Assembly (NCBI GenBank): GCA_015064945.1
Contig: SVRF01000019.1
Location: forward strand, 1-36,088
From: Oscillospiraceae bacterium
GTDB lineage: Bacteria > Bacillota > Clostridia > Oscillospirales > CAG-382
Reading direction: 5' to 3'
Length of the DNA stretch: 36,088 nt
Below are positions 16,418 through 24,771 of this stretch, one piece after another. The translations under genes were made by a program, and so were the position numbers. How positions within the stretch are numbered: the first letter of the stretch is position 1; the number at the start of each line of letters is the position of its first letter. Below the pieces are notes generated by a model. It had not been told where the DNA came from, did not search any database, and saw nothing but the letters and a program-made list of their open reading frames with translations.

Positions 16418-17272
16418 TTGATTACGACAATAAACGACGGCAAGCTTTTTGTAGAAATAAACTCTAAAGGTGCGGAGCTTTGGCGAATATACGACACTGA
16501 AGGCACAAACTACCTTTGGAACGGTGACAGTACCTTTTGGGGCAGGCGTGCCCCTACCCTGTTTCCTATATGCGGCGGAATGATAGGCGACGGTTATATT
16601 TATGAGGGCAAGGAATACTCTATGCCCAAGCACGGCTTTTGCAGAGACGCTGAGTTTGAGCTTGAAGCCGCCGAACCGAACCGTGCCGTGTATCTGATAA
16701 AGGATAACGAGGAGCGATACAAGTTGTTTCCCTTCCGTTTTGAATTCAGAATAGAATACAAGATAGAAGACGGAGCTTTGAAGGTTATATACCGCGTTAA
16801 AAACCTTGGCGAAAACACTATGTATTTTTCCGTTGGCTCCCACGAAGCCTACGCTTGCCCCGAAGGGATAGAAGACTACAGCATAGAGTTTGAAAAGCCC
16901 GAAAAGCTTGTAAGTCTTGAAATTGCCGACAATCTGGTGCAAAAGGGCAGAACGCTTATAGGCGAAAACGTAAGCCGGCTTCCTATGAGCTATGAATATT
17001 TCAAGATAGATGCTTTGTGCTTTCAAAACATACTTTCAAAGCGTGTCAGCCTTGTAGGTAAGGACAGACGTATTGATGTGGAATTTGACGGTTTTGAATA
17101 TGTTTTGCTATGGACTAAGCAGGGAGCACCCTTTTTGTGTATAGAGCTTAACTGCGGTATAGACGACTATGCGGACAGCGACCGCTTATTGAAACACAAA
17201 AAAGGCAGTGTTGCTCTTGACAGCGGCAAAGAGTATGTGCTTTGCCACAGTATGCGTTTTTCAAAAGCTTAA
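16418..17272 (+). CDS. Aldose 1-epimerase family protein, LacX type
   Basis: A 284-residue galactose-mutarotase-like protein that should interconvert sugar anomers. Markers are RRAPTLFPICGG, MPKHGFCRD with a likely active-site His, the SVGSHEAYACPEG segment, and the C-terminal ELNCGIDDY with an acidic residue where the family has its catalytic Glu. Arg/His substitutions typical of the LacX group, in place of canonical GalM motifs, make the natural substrate uncertain. The start is TTG at 16418, 9 nt after AGGAG; another TTG at 16412 is too close to that site. No terminator separates it from the next promoter at 17277. Confidence 0.85.
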   Translation: MITTINDGKLFVEINSKGAELWRIYDTEGTNYLWNGDSTFWGRRAPTLFPICGGMIGDGYIYEGKEYSMPKHGFCRDAEFELEAAEPNRAVYLIKDNEERYKLFPFRFEFRIEYKIEDGALKVIYRVKNLGENTMYFSVGSHEAYACPEGIEDYSIEFEKPEKLVSLEIADNLVQKGRTLIGENVSRLPMSYEYFKIDALCFQNILSKRVSLVGKDRRIDVEFDGFEYVLLWTKQGAPFLCIELNCGIDDYADSDRLLKHKKGSVALDSGKEYVLCHSMRFSKA

Positions 17273-17276
17273 AAGC

Positions 17277-17305
17277 TTGACAAAAATACGGCTTAATTAT
17301 ATAAT
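17277..17305 (+). promoter_or_regulatory. Consensus promoter of the repeat-domain lipoprotein
   Basis: TTGACA (17277-17282) and TATAAT (17300-17305) have a 17-bp spacer, followed by AAGGAG just before the ATG. Confidence 0.88.
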
Positions 17306-17340
17306 ACTACCGAATTAAGTTTAAATGAAGGAGATTAGTT

Positions 17341-18576
17341 ATGAAAAAATTTGTTGCCGTTCTTATGGCGATTATGATGGTCCTTACGGTTTTTGTTTCC
17401 TGCAGTAAGGATGAAGCTCCCAAAAAGAATACCGAGAGCAACGCCCCCGAAGCAAGCACCAATGATAGTGCTTCCGCCGATGGTTCTGACGAAGTATCGG
17501 ATATTTCTCAAAACGTTGAAAACAGCAACAACGGAGAAACAAGCGAAGAAGAACCTTCTTTTGTTGTCAACAGTGAAGTGAACGAAGTAAGCAAAGACGA
17601 CGAAAGCAGCACAGATGCCGATGTAAGCACCGGCGTTGCAGAATACGACAGTGCGCTTTTCGGTTCCTGGTCTGCGGAAGTTGAAGGCTCTGTATTGATG
17701 TTCAGCTTTGAAGACGGCGGTGTGGGCTCTATGTCCGCCGAAGGGTTGACAGTTGATATGGCTTGGTTTGTATCCGACGGTAAGCTTACTATGAATATGT
17801 CCTACTACGGTGTGGAGGAAAACATAGTTACCGATGCGGATTACAGCATCGTTGGTAACAGCCTTACCATAACCTACGAAAACGATCCTCTTACTCTTAC
17901 CTTTGTGGAAGATAACGGAGGAGAGGATAGCTCTGCCCCGGTTGTTCCCGTAGAAAAAGAATACGACAGCATTCTCTTAGGCACATGGGGTTATTTTGAA
18001 GACGGCGTTGCGCTGCTTATAACCTTTGAAGAAAACGGCAAGGGTAAAATAAGAACAGAGGGTGCGACCCTTACCATTGATTGGTACACCGCAAACGAAA
18101 AGCTTAGCGCAACTGCTTCCGTTATGGGCGAGCTTTTTGCAGATGCCGAATACACCGTTGACGTTGATAAGCTGTTTATAACGGTTGACGGTGAGGTTTT
18201 GGTGTTTGCCAAGGATAATACCGACAACAACACAGGAAACGGTAACAACACCAACACCGACGAAAGTCAGGTTGCCTCTACAGGCAGAGGTTATGACAGC
18301 GCATTGCTTGGGTCTTGGGTGGCAGTTGTTGACGGCACGGAAATGACCTTTACCTTTGAAGAAGAGGGTGTCGGTTTCGTTTCCACTGCCGACGCTACAG
18401 AGATCGTTTCTTTCTACATCGATTGGTATACCGAAAACGGCATACTTGAAACCACAATAACCGAGATGGACGGTGTGGAAATCAATGAGCCCTTGGCCTC
18501 TTTTGAATACGAGTTCACACGTGAAGGCCTTGCCCTTATAGTTGACGGCGATGCCATTATATTTACAGAGGCTTAA
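17341..18576 (+). CDS. Lipoprotein with three tandem lipocalin-like (DUF5640-like) domains
   Basis: A 411-residue lipoprotein. The signal peptide ends at a lipobox (VFVSC) with the lipid-bearing C21. A low-complexity Ser/Glu/Asn linker runs to about residue 100. Three homologous units follow at about 102-189, 208-290 and 318-411. Each begins with YDS-LLGSW or a close variant and carries a TFEE-G-G turn and a 'WYT' or 'WFV' strand, with linkers between. The pattern resembles DUF5640/lipocalin-like domains of Clostridia, but ligand and function are unknown. It is monocistronic, and its terminator has been duplicated by repeat copy 3. Confidence 0.85.
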   Translation: MKKFVAVLMAIMMVLTVFVSCSKDEAPKKNTESNAPEASTNDSASADGSDEVSDISQNVENSNNGETSEEEPSFVVNSEVNEVSKDDESSTDADVSTGVAEYDSALFGSWSAEVEGSVLMFSFEDGGVGSMSAEGLTVDMAWFVSDGKLTMNMSYYGVEENIVTDADYSIVGNSLTITYENDPLTLTFVEDNGGEDSSAPVVPVEKEYDSILLGTWGYFEDGVALLITFEENGKGKIRTEGATLTIDWYTANEKLSATASVMGELFADAEYTVDVDKLFITVDGEVLVFAKDNTDNNTGNGNNTNTDESQVASTGRGYDSALLGSWVAVVDGTEMTFTFEEEGVGFVSTADATEIVSFYIDWYTENGILETTITEMDGVEINEPLASFEYEFTREGLALIVDGDAIIFTEA

Positions 18577-18605
18577 TTTTATAAAAACAAAACATAACAA
18601 AAAGA

Positions 18606-18629
18606 AATCCACTTTTTACAAAGTGGATT
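18606..18629. terminator. Left duplicate of the host terminator hairpin flanking repeat copy 3
   Basis: AATCCACTTT pairs with AAAGTGGATT around loop TTAC, 29 bp after the lipoprotein stop codon. The same 24 bp recur at 18854-18877. The A-rich flank is only on the outside, and the matching T-rich flank is found only beside the right duplicate. Confidence 0.85.
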
Positions 18630-18853
18630 CAAGCTGATGACAAACTTGTCATCAGCTTGGCAGAGTGCTGAGAAAGAGTGCAGACAAGACGAACCGAGGC
18701 GAGAACTGTACCGACGTACTGTGAGCCGAGGTTCGTTTTGAACGAAAAAAACACAATGCAATGCAGAAAAGTCAGGGGTGCGCCCTGACTTTTCATCTTT
18801 GTGTGTAATTATATTTTTCTTTTTTCGTGGCCTGTGCCTTTGTCAGCGGTCTG
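18630..18853 (+). mobile_element. MITE-like element copy 3, inserted at the base of a terminator hairpin
   Basis: A 224-bp non-coding element in the same family as 2756-2977. The left hairpin (18631-18641 with 18648-18658) closes with A-T where copy 2 has G-C. The inner hairpin 18766-18777 / 18783-18794 has G-C (18771/18789) where copy 2 has T-A. Ends read CAAGCTGATGACAAA and, reversed, CAGACCGCTGACAAA. It lies between the convergent lipoprotein and ABC-exporter genes. The flanking 24-bp terminator hairpins are identical to each other but unrelated in sequence to those at copies 1 and 2. Confidence 0.77.
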
Positions 18854-18877
18854 AATCCACTTTTTACAAAGTGGATT
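18854..18877. terminator. Right duplicate of the terminator hairpin, ends the ABC exporter operon
   Basis: Identical to 18606-18629, followed on the plus strand by TTCTTTTTG. It lies 32 bp past the stop codon of the minus-strand ABC gene and serves as its terminator. Confidence 0.85.
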
Positions 18878-18909
18878 TCTTTTTGTTCCCCCTAAATACA
18901 TCAAGGGGT

Positions 18910-20898
18910 TTAGTCAAGCTCTTTAAGTCCTGTGTAAAGCTCGTAATACCTGCCCTTTTGTGCAAGGAGGTCGTCGTGGTCACCGCGCTCTATTATTTCG
19001 CCCTTTTCCAGCACCATTATGGCGTTGGAGTTACGAACGGTAGAAAGGCGATGGGCGATAACAAAAGTGGTTCTGTCCTCCATAAGTGCATCCATACCGC
19101 GCTCTATATGGCGCTCGGTACGGGTGTCTACGGAGCTGGTCGCCTCATCAAGAACAAGTATGGGGGCTTTGCTAAGCGCCGCACGTGCTATGTTAAGCAG
19201 CTGACGCTGACCTTGTGACAGGTTTGCACCGTCGCCTTCTATCATAGTGTCGTAGCCCTTGGAAAGTCTTCTTATAAAGCTGTGGGCGTATGCGGTCTTT
19301 GCCGCCTGCTCTACCTCTTCGTCAGTTGCGTCAAGTCTGCCGTAACGTATATTCTCACGAACAGTACCCGTAAACAGGTGGGTGTCCTGCAACACCATTG
19401 CTATATTCTTTCTAAGGACATCCTTTTCAATATTCTTAATGTCAACGCCGTCTATGGTTATCGTACCCTCGTTAATATCGTAAAAACGGTTAAGAAGATT
19501 TGTTATGGTGGTCTTACCTGCCCCCGTAGAGCCGACAAAGGCTATCTTCTGACCGGGCTTTGCATAAAGAGATATGTTCTTAAGCACAGTTTTTTCTTCG
19601 TTGTAACCAAATGAGACATTATCCAATATTACGTGACCCTTAATGCCTTCTTCTGCGAAATTCTCGGCATTTTCTGCGTCTGCAGGTTCTTCGGGCAGGT
19701 CCATAATTCTGAACACACGCTCTGCGCCTGCAAGGGCGGAGAAGATGTTTGCCATTTGCATGGATATCTCGTTGATAGGACGGGCAAATTGGTTTGCATA
19801 CTGAACAAAAACGGTAAGCTCGCCTATGGTAAGCGCAAGCATCGAAGCAGAAGCTATATCTCCTGTTACGGTAAGGAAACAAAGAATGCCGCCCACTCCT
19901 GCGGTTATGGCATAGCTCAGCTTGCTTATATTGCCCATTACGGGACCCATAATGCCGCCGTAAAACATTGCGTTGGTTTGCTTTTCTTTAAGGTCGTTGT
20001 TAAGCAGCTCAAATTCCTCTATACACTCATCCTCGTGGTTGAACACCTTTATAACCTTTTGACCTGCCACAGACTCCTCTATATAACCGTTAACAGAGCC
20101 AAGTGCCGCCTGCTGTGCAGAGTAATATTTACTGCTGTGCTTTGCTATCTTACCGCCGCCGAAGGTAAATACGGGAATAAACACAACGGTTATAAGGGTA
20201 AGCAAGGGGTTAAGGTACAGCATAAGGAAAAGTGTGCCGATAAGGGTTACCGCACCTGAAACAAGGCTTACTGCCGTGGAGTCGAACATCATACCGATAT
20301 TATCCACGTCGTTGGTAAAGCGGCTCATGGTTTCGCCCGTGGTAGTGGTATCGTGATACTTAAGAGGCAAGGACTGAACCTTGTCAAACAGCTCGTTTCT
20401 TATGCGCTGTACCGCACCTTGAGAAATGCCGATAAGCAACTTCTGCTGAACATAGGTGCATGCTATTGCGACAATATACATAATACCGAGTATTACAAGT
20501 GCCGTTACCACGTAAGCTATGGTTTCCGAAACATTATCCTTGCTTATAAGCATTTTTACAATGGGTTTGAAGGTTCCTACAAGGGAATTTATAAGCTTAT
20601 CCGCAAAATTGCTGTTGCCCGTTGTATCGCCTGCCACCTTATCCAAAATAGGTGCAAGCATATAAGAGCCGATAAGGTTTGTGACTGTGGTGGTGATGAG
20701 ACACATAAAAACAAAGACAAACCTAAGCTTGTATGCGGAAAGGTATTTTAGCAAGCGCTTTATAGTACCCATAGAGCTCTTAGGCTTGCCGGTAGGTCTG
20801 CCTCTGCCGGGACCGTGGCCGGGACCGCCGGGACCTTTTTTGCCGGAAACAGAGCCAAAGCTATAGCGCTTTTTAAGTTCTTCTAAATTACGCACCAT
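18910..20898 (-). CDS. ABC exporter half-transporter, canonical subunit
   Basis: A 662-residue fusion of a six-helix membrane domain and an ATPase, part of a type IV ABC exporter. A Gly/Pro/Lys-rich soluble extension (residues about 15-42) precedes the membrane domain. The ATPase has Walker A GSTGAGKTT, signature LSQGQRQ and Walker B ILVLDEATSSVD with the normal catalytic Glu, then a switch His in IAHRLST. With the 582-residue partner it should form a heterodimer exporting drugs, peptides or lipids. It starts 2 bp after that partner's stop codon and is the third gene of the MarR operon. Confidence 0.93.
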   Translation of the reverse strand: MVRNLEELKKRYSFGSVSGKKGPGGPGHGPGRGRPTGKPKSSMGTIKRLLKYLSAYKLRFVFVFMCLITTTVTNLIGSYMLAPILDKVAGDTTGNSNFADKLINSLVGTFKPIVKMLISKDNVSETIAYVVTALVILGIMYIVAIACTYVQQKLLIGISQGAVQRIRNELFDKVQSLPLKYHDTTTTGETMSRFTNDVDNIGMMFDSTAVSLVSGAVTLIGTLFLMLYLNPLLTLITVVFIPVFTFGGGKIAKHSSKYYSAQQAALGSVNGYIEESVAGQKVIKVFNHEDECIEEFELLNNDLKEKQTNAMFYGGIMGPVMGNISKLSYAITAGVGGILCFLTVTGDIASASMLALTIGELTVFVQYANQFARPINEISMQMANIFSALAGAERVFRIMDLPEEPADAENAENFAEEGIKGHVILDNVSFGYNEEKTVLKNISLYAKPGQKIAFVGSTGAGKTTITNLLNRFYDINEGTITIDGVDIKNIEKDVLRKNIAMVLQDTHLFTGTVRENIRYGRLDATDEEVEQAAKTAYAHSFIRRLSKGYDTMIEGDGANLSQGQRQLLNIARAALSKAPILVLDEATSSVDTRTERHIERGMDALMEDRTTFVIAHRLSTVRNSNAIMVLEKGEIIERGDHDDLLAQKGRYYELYTGLKELD

Positions 20899-20900
20899 AA

Positions 20901-22649
20901 CTATTTATCCCCCTTCCCGTCGGTTTGGGAATGATATATCTCACTGTACTCTTCGTTGCTGCTGAGCAGTTCTTCGTGAGTGCCCACTCCGGTTATTCTG
21001 CCGTCATTCATTACTACTATCATATCCGCACCCATAACGGAACTGATTCGCTGAGCGATTATAAGCTTTGTGGAACCGGAAAGGTCCGTTTTGAACGCCT
21101 GTCTTATCTTCGCTTCGGTTGCCGTGTCAACGGCGCTGGTGGAGTCATCAAGTATTAAAATCTTAGGCTTTTTAAGAAGTGCACGGGCAATGCAAAGTCT
21201 TTGCTTCTGACCGCCCGAAACATTGAGACCGCCTTGAACAAGGTCGCTCTTGTAGCCGCCTTCCATCTCGGAAATAAAGCCATCTGCCTGTGCATAGCTT
21301 GCGGCCGCACGTAGTTCCTCATCGGTAGCCTCCCCGTCGCCCCAACGGAGGTTATCCTCCACAGAGCCCGAGAACAGCACATTCTTTTGCAATACCATAC
21401 CTATGCCGTCACGCAGATTTACAAGGCCGTAATCCTTTACGTTAACGCCATCGATATACACCGCACCTTCGTCAACATCGTAAAGACGTGGAATAAGTGA
21501 TACCAAAGTAGTCTTGCCGCAACCCGTAGAGCCTATTATGCCTACGGTTGCACCTGCAGGGATATCGAGGCTTATGTTCTCCAAAACTCTGTCGGGGCTG
21601 TCCTTGTAGTATCTGAAGGAAACGTTTTCAAAACGAATGCCGCCTTCCTTTACCGTAAGGTCCTCTTCTATGCCTGCACCATCTTTGATATCAGGCTCTT
21701 CGTCAAGCACCTCGGCAACACGCTTTGCGGATGCCATAGCACGGGAAGACACAACAAACAACATGGTTATCATCATAAGGGACATAAGAATTTGGTTTAT
21801 ATAGGTGAGGAAGGCAGAAAGCTCGCCACGGCTCATATCGCCGCCTATTACCTGATTACCGCCGAGCCAAAGCACGGTGATAATGGTGCCGTTAAGTATC
21901 AGCATCATAAGAGGGTGCATAAGTATCATCACGTTAAAGGCGGAAAGGCCTGCAGTCTTAAGTTCAGCGTTGGCAGTATAAAACTTTTGCTTTTCCGTAT
22001 CTTCCCTTACAAAGGATTTAACGACACGCACATTTGTTAAGCTTTCCTGTACGGTAGTGTTAAGATTATCTATTCTGCCCTGCATTTTGGAAAAACGAGG
22101 GAAACCTGCACGGATAACCACAAAAATTATGCACAAAACAAGGGGAATGGAAATAAACAGCACGCTTGCTAACTTGGGGTTGGTTATTGCCGCCATTATG
22201 GTTGCACCTACTATCATACCGGGAGAGCGCAAGCACATACGTAGCAGCATATTAACAAAGGTCTGCAACTGGGTTATATCGTTGGTAAGCCTTGTTACAA
22301 GCGAGCCCGTGCGGAACTTATCTATGTTGGCAAAGGAGAAGCTTTGTATCTTCTTATACGCATCCATACGCAAATCGGATGCAAAGCCCACGGAAGCCTT
22401 AGCGCCGAAATACGCACCGCCAACGCCGCCTATAAGCATAAGTATTGCGGTTGCACCCATAAGCCCTGCCATTGTGGCAATATATGCGGTACTGCTGCCT
22501 GCAGCTATATCACTGCCCGTTTTGCCATCTATAATTTTCTGCAGCAGCTTGGGAAGTATAACCTCGCCCACAACCTCTACTATCATACAAAGCGGCCCTA
22601 ATATGAACGCCCATTTGTACGGTTTTACGTACTTCATCCATCTTTTCAA
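20901..22649 (-). CDS. ABC exporter half-transporter, degenerate-site subunit
   Basis: A 582-residue membrane-domain plus ATPase fusion. Walker A is GSTGCGKTT and the signature is VSGGQKQRL. Walker B ends ILILDDSTSAVD, with Asp where the catalytic Glu should be, and the switch His is Gln in IAQRISS. These two changes mark the degenerate subunit of heterodimeric exporters such as BmrC/BmrD or TM287/288, where only one composite site hydrolyses ATP well. It overlaps marR by 4 bp, so the two are translationally coupled. The substrate is unknown. The MarR neighbour suggests response to an inducing compound. Confidence 0.93.
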   Translation of the reverse strand: MKRWMKYVKPYKWAFILGPLCMIVEVVGEVILPKLLQKIIDGKTGSDIAAGSSTAYIATMAGLMGATAILMLIGGVGGAYFGAKASVGFASDLRMDAYKKIQSFSFANIDKFRTGSLVTRLTNDITQLQTFVNMLLRMCLRSPGMIVGATIMAAITNPKLASVLFISIPLVLCIIFVVIRAGFPRFSKMQGRIDNLNTTVQESLTNVRVVKSFVREDTEKQKFYTANAELKTAGLSAFNVMILMHPLMMLILNGTIITVLWLGGNQVIGGDMSRGELSAFLTYINQILMSLMMITMLFVVSSRAMASAKRVAEVLDEEPDIKDGAGIEEDLTVKEGGIRFENVSFRYYKDSPDRVLENISLDIPAGATVGIIGSTGCGKTTLVSLIPRLYDVDEGAVYIDGVNVKDYGLVNLRDGIGMVLQKNVLFSGSVEDNLRWGDGEATDEELRAAASYAQADGFISEMEGGYKSDLVQGGLNVSGGQKQRLCIARALLKKPKILILDDSTSAVDTATEAKIRQAFKTDLSGSTKLIIAQRISSVMGADMIVVMNDGRITGVGTHEELLSSNEEYSEIYHSQTDGKGDK

Positions 22650-23116
22650 AGGTCAGTTTCCTCCTTTATCAGATTATTCATATTATATTGCATCTTTTCA
22701 AAAGCGGCGCAAAGCACTTTTAAGCTTTCATCATCAAAATCAGCAAACAGCATCTTATCCAAGCTGTCAAAATACATACAGGACTCATCAACCAATTGAT
22801 GAGCTTTTTCCGTAGGCATTATGTGATTTATACGGCTGTCAACGGCTGACGGAGTGCGGACAATATACCCCGTCTCCTCAAGCTTGTTAAGCATAACCGT
22901 TATAGCCGCAGGGCTTACATCCATAGCTGACGCTATTTGCTTTTGGGATACATCGCCGCCCTTTTTGCATATATACATAAGCATACGGTGCTGTCCCCTA
23001 TGCATACCGTACTTGCTTGCAACATGGGAAAACGCATCCCTATGCAGCTTATTTGCACGCATAAACTCCCTTACCGTTTGCTTTAAAAGTGTGTAGCTGT
23101 TGACATCGTCTGTCAT
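22646..23116 (-). CDS. MarR-family transcriptional regulator
   Basis: A 156-residue winged-helix repressor. The helix-turn-helix is VSQKQIASAMDVSPAAITVM with the wing in GYIVRTPSAVDSR, both typical of MarR. The ATG at 23116 has AAAGGAGG upstream. It is the first gene of the operon with the two ABC subunits and overlaps the second gene by 4 bp. An 11-bp perfect inverted repeat covers its own -10 box, so autoregulation is strongly suggested: ligand binding would release the repressor and induce the exporter. Confidence 0.95.
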   Translation of the reverse strand: MTDDVNSYTLLKQTVREFMRANKLHRDAFSHVASKYGMHRGQHRMLMYICKKGGDVSQKQIASAMDVSPAAITVMLNKLEETGYIVRTPSAVDSRINHIMPTEKAHQLVDESCMYFDSLDKMLFADFDDESLKVLCAAFEKMQYNMNNLIKEETDL

Positions 23117-23134
23117 TATTGTACCTCCTTTACG

Positions 23135-23169
23135 ATAATTAACACTTTAATAATTAATGTGTTAATTAT
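23135..23169. promoter_or_regulatory. Candidate MarR operator
   Basis: ATAATTAACAC (23135-23145) and GTGTTAATTAT (23159-23169) form a perfect 11-bp inverted repeat with a 13-bp spacer. One arm overlaps the -10 box of the marR promoter. Confidence 0.75.
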
Positions 23170-23193
23170 ATACCTTGCCATTAAGAATGTCAA
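23165..23193 (-). promoter_or_regulatory. Consensus promoter of the marR-ABC operon
   Basis: On the minus strand, TTGACA (23188-23193) and TATAAT (23165-23170) have a 17-bp spacer. Confidence 0.9.
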
Positions 23194-23215
23194 CACTTTA
23201 TAACTGAAAAAGCAA

Positions 23216-23249
23216 GTGGGTGTATGTAGAAATTGCTACACACACCCAC
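23216..23249 (-). terminator. Intrinsic terminator of the AI-2E-family gene
   Basis: On the minus strand, GTGGGTGTGTGTAG pairs with CTACATACACCCAC with one G-U, then CTTTTTC follows. It lies 31 bp after the stop codon. Confidence 0.75.
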
Positions 23250-23279
23250 GGTCTGTTTGTACATTTTTACCAAGTAAAA

Positions 23280-24572
23280 TCAATCTTCATCTTCATCGTC
23301 GTCATCGTAGTAATACACTTTTTTACGACGTTTTTCAACCTTACGCTTAAGACGTTCGCTTTTGCGTTTTTCACGTTTTTCGGTCTGTAAGCGGCGTTTT
23401 TCACGTTCTTCAAGTTCCAACGGAGACTCGACAACAATACCCTTCTTATGCAAGCGTGCACCTACACCCTCCTTGATAAGGGTATAAACAACAGCGGCAA
23501 GGGGGATGAAAAAGATTATGCCGAAAAGCCCCATCATTTCACCGCCCAGCAAAGCGGCAAACAAGGTCCATATTGCAGGCAGACCAACAGAGCCGCCAAC
23601 AACGTGGGGGTAAATAAACTGTCCCTCCAACTGTTGCACCACCATAAACGCCGCCAGGAAAACCAACGCCTTTACAGGGTTTGTCATTAAAATAAGCAAA
23701 GTTCCGATAGCACAGGAGGACAACGCACCGACGTAAGGAATAAGCGCCAAAATCCCTGTAAGCACGCATATTATACCTGCATAGGGCAACCTGAACAAAA
23801 GCATTGCGCCGTAAAGTATAACGGCAAGCAAAAGTGCGTCCAAACACTGGCTTGAGATAAAGCTTGTAAAGGTCCTGTGGAACAGGCTGCCGATGTAGCA
23901 AGCTTTATCTGCAAACTTTTTGGGAGTATAGGCATAAACAAGCTTACGTGCCTGAATATTAAGCTTCTTTTTGCCAGATATCATATATATCGAGAAAACT
24001 ATACATGAGAATGCGGTAATAACAATGCTTACCGTGGTGCCTGCGGCACTTATAACGGTATCAACCATCTCTTTGGAATTGATCTTTACGTAACCGGACA
24101 AAAGATCTACTACCTTGTCCACGGAGAATTCGTTAATAAAGCTTTCAACCCCCTGCAACTGTATACCGTACTTAGCAAGAAAATCCTTTGCTTTGGGGTA
24201 ATTATCCTTAGCGGCATCAACCAGCTCCTCTGCAGACTTGGTAATATCCGGTACCATATATTTTATAAACAGTATCACTATCCCCGTTAGAGTGGCGATA
24301 GAAAAGAGAAGCCCTAAATATGTATTAAGAGTATGTCTTGATTTAACGTGAAGCTTGCGCTGTACCCAAGCAAAAAGCTTTTCAAACCCACGTATAGGGA
24401 TATTTATAATAAACGCCATACACGCACCGATAAAAAGGGGCGTTAAATAACTTATCACAGCACCGATAATGCCAATAACAGTCCTGAAATTCCACAAGGC
24501 TACAAACAGCGTAACCGAGGACAACGCAATAATAAGCTGTTGTTTAAACGTCAATCTGTTTTGGTTTTCCAT
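23280..24572 (-). CDS. AI-2E family transporter (PF01594)
   Basis: A 430-residue polytopic protein with about eight hydrophobic helices. It shows the family layout: paired N-terminal helices, a long soluble segment (about residues 100-165, KSAEELVDAAKDN...), then a helix block. It ends with GQFIYPHVVGGSVGLPAIWTL in PF01594. Family members include the AI-2 exporter TqsA and Na+/H+ antiporters, so the cargo here is open. The C-terminal tail of about 50 residues is first Lys/Arg-rich and then almost purely acidic (YYYDDDDEDED), an unusual charged tail. It is monocistronic with its own promoter and terminator. Confidence 0.9.
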   Translation of the reverse strand: MENQNRLTFKQQLIIALSSVTLFVALWNFRTVIGIIGAVISYLTPLFIGACMAFIINIPIRGFEKLFAWVQRKLHVKSRHTLNTYLGLLFSIATLTGIVILFIKYMVPDITKSAEELVDAAKDNYPKAKDFLAKYGIQLQGVESFINEFSVDKVVDLLSGYVKINSKEMVDTVISAAGTTVSIVITAFSCIVFSIYMISGKKKLNIQARKLVYAYTPKKFADKACYIGSLFHRTFTSFISSQCLDALLLAVILYGAMLLFRLPYAGIICVLTGILALIPYVGALSSCAIGTLLILMTNPVKALVFLAAFMVVQQLEGQFIYPHVVGGSVGLPAIWTLFAALLGGEMMGLFGIIFFIPLAAVVYTLIKEGVGARLHKKGIVVESPLELEEREKRRLQTEKREKRKSERLKRKVEKRRKKVYYYDDDDEDED

Positions 24573-24605
24573 TATGTTTTATGTTCCTTTCTTTAGGATC
24601 ATTTC

Positions 24606-24634
24606 ATTATATCACTTAAAGGCGATTTTGGCAA
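24606..24634 (-). promoter_or_regulatory. Promoter of the AI-2E-family gene
   Basis: On the minus strand, TTGCCA (24629-24634) and TATAAT (24606-24611) have a 17-bp spacer. Confidence 0.75.
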
Positions 24635-24771
24635 TAGTTTTAATAGGCTTAATTTTTTGTTTTTCGCTGCGAAAAATGTTTCTTTTTGTAAAAAGTTATG
24701 CTATAATGAAAAAAATACGGATACGAACACCGCCTTTACGGAGTAACTACTATTTTCAGGAGGAGACAAGA

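Noticed and set aside
18579..18761. Minus-strand open frame over repeat copy 3
   Set aside because: It lies inside the non-coding repeat, has no ribosome site, and its translation follows the hairpins.
24469..24771. Longer start of the 24772 lipoprotein
   Set aside because: It would start inside the divergent AI-2E-family gene and would bury the lipoprotein signal peptide.
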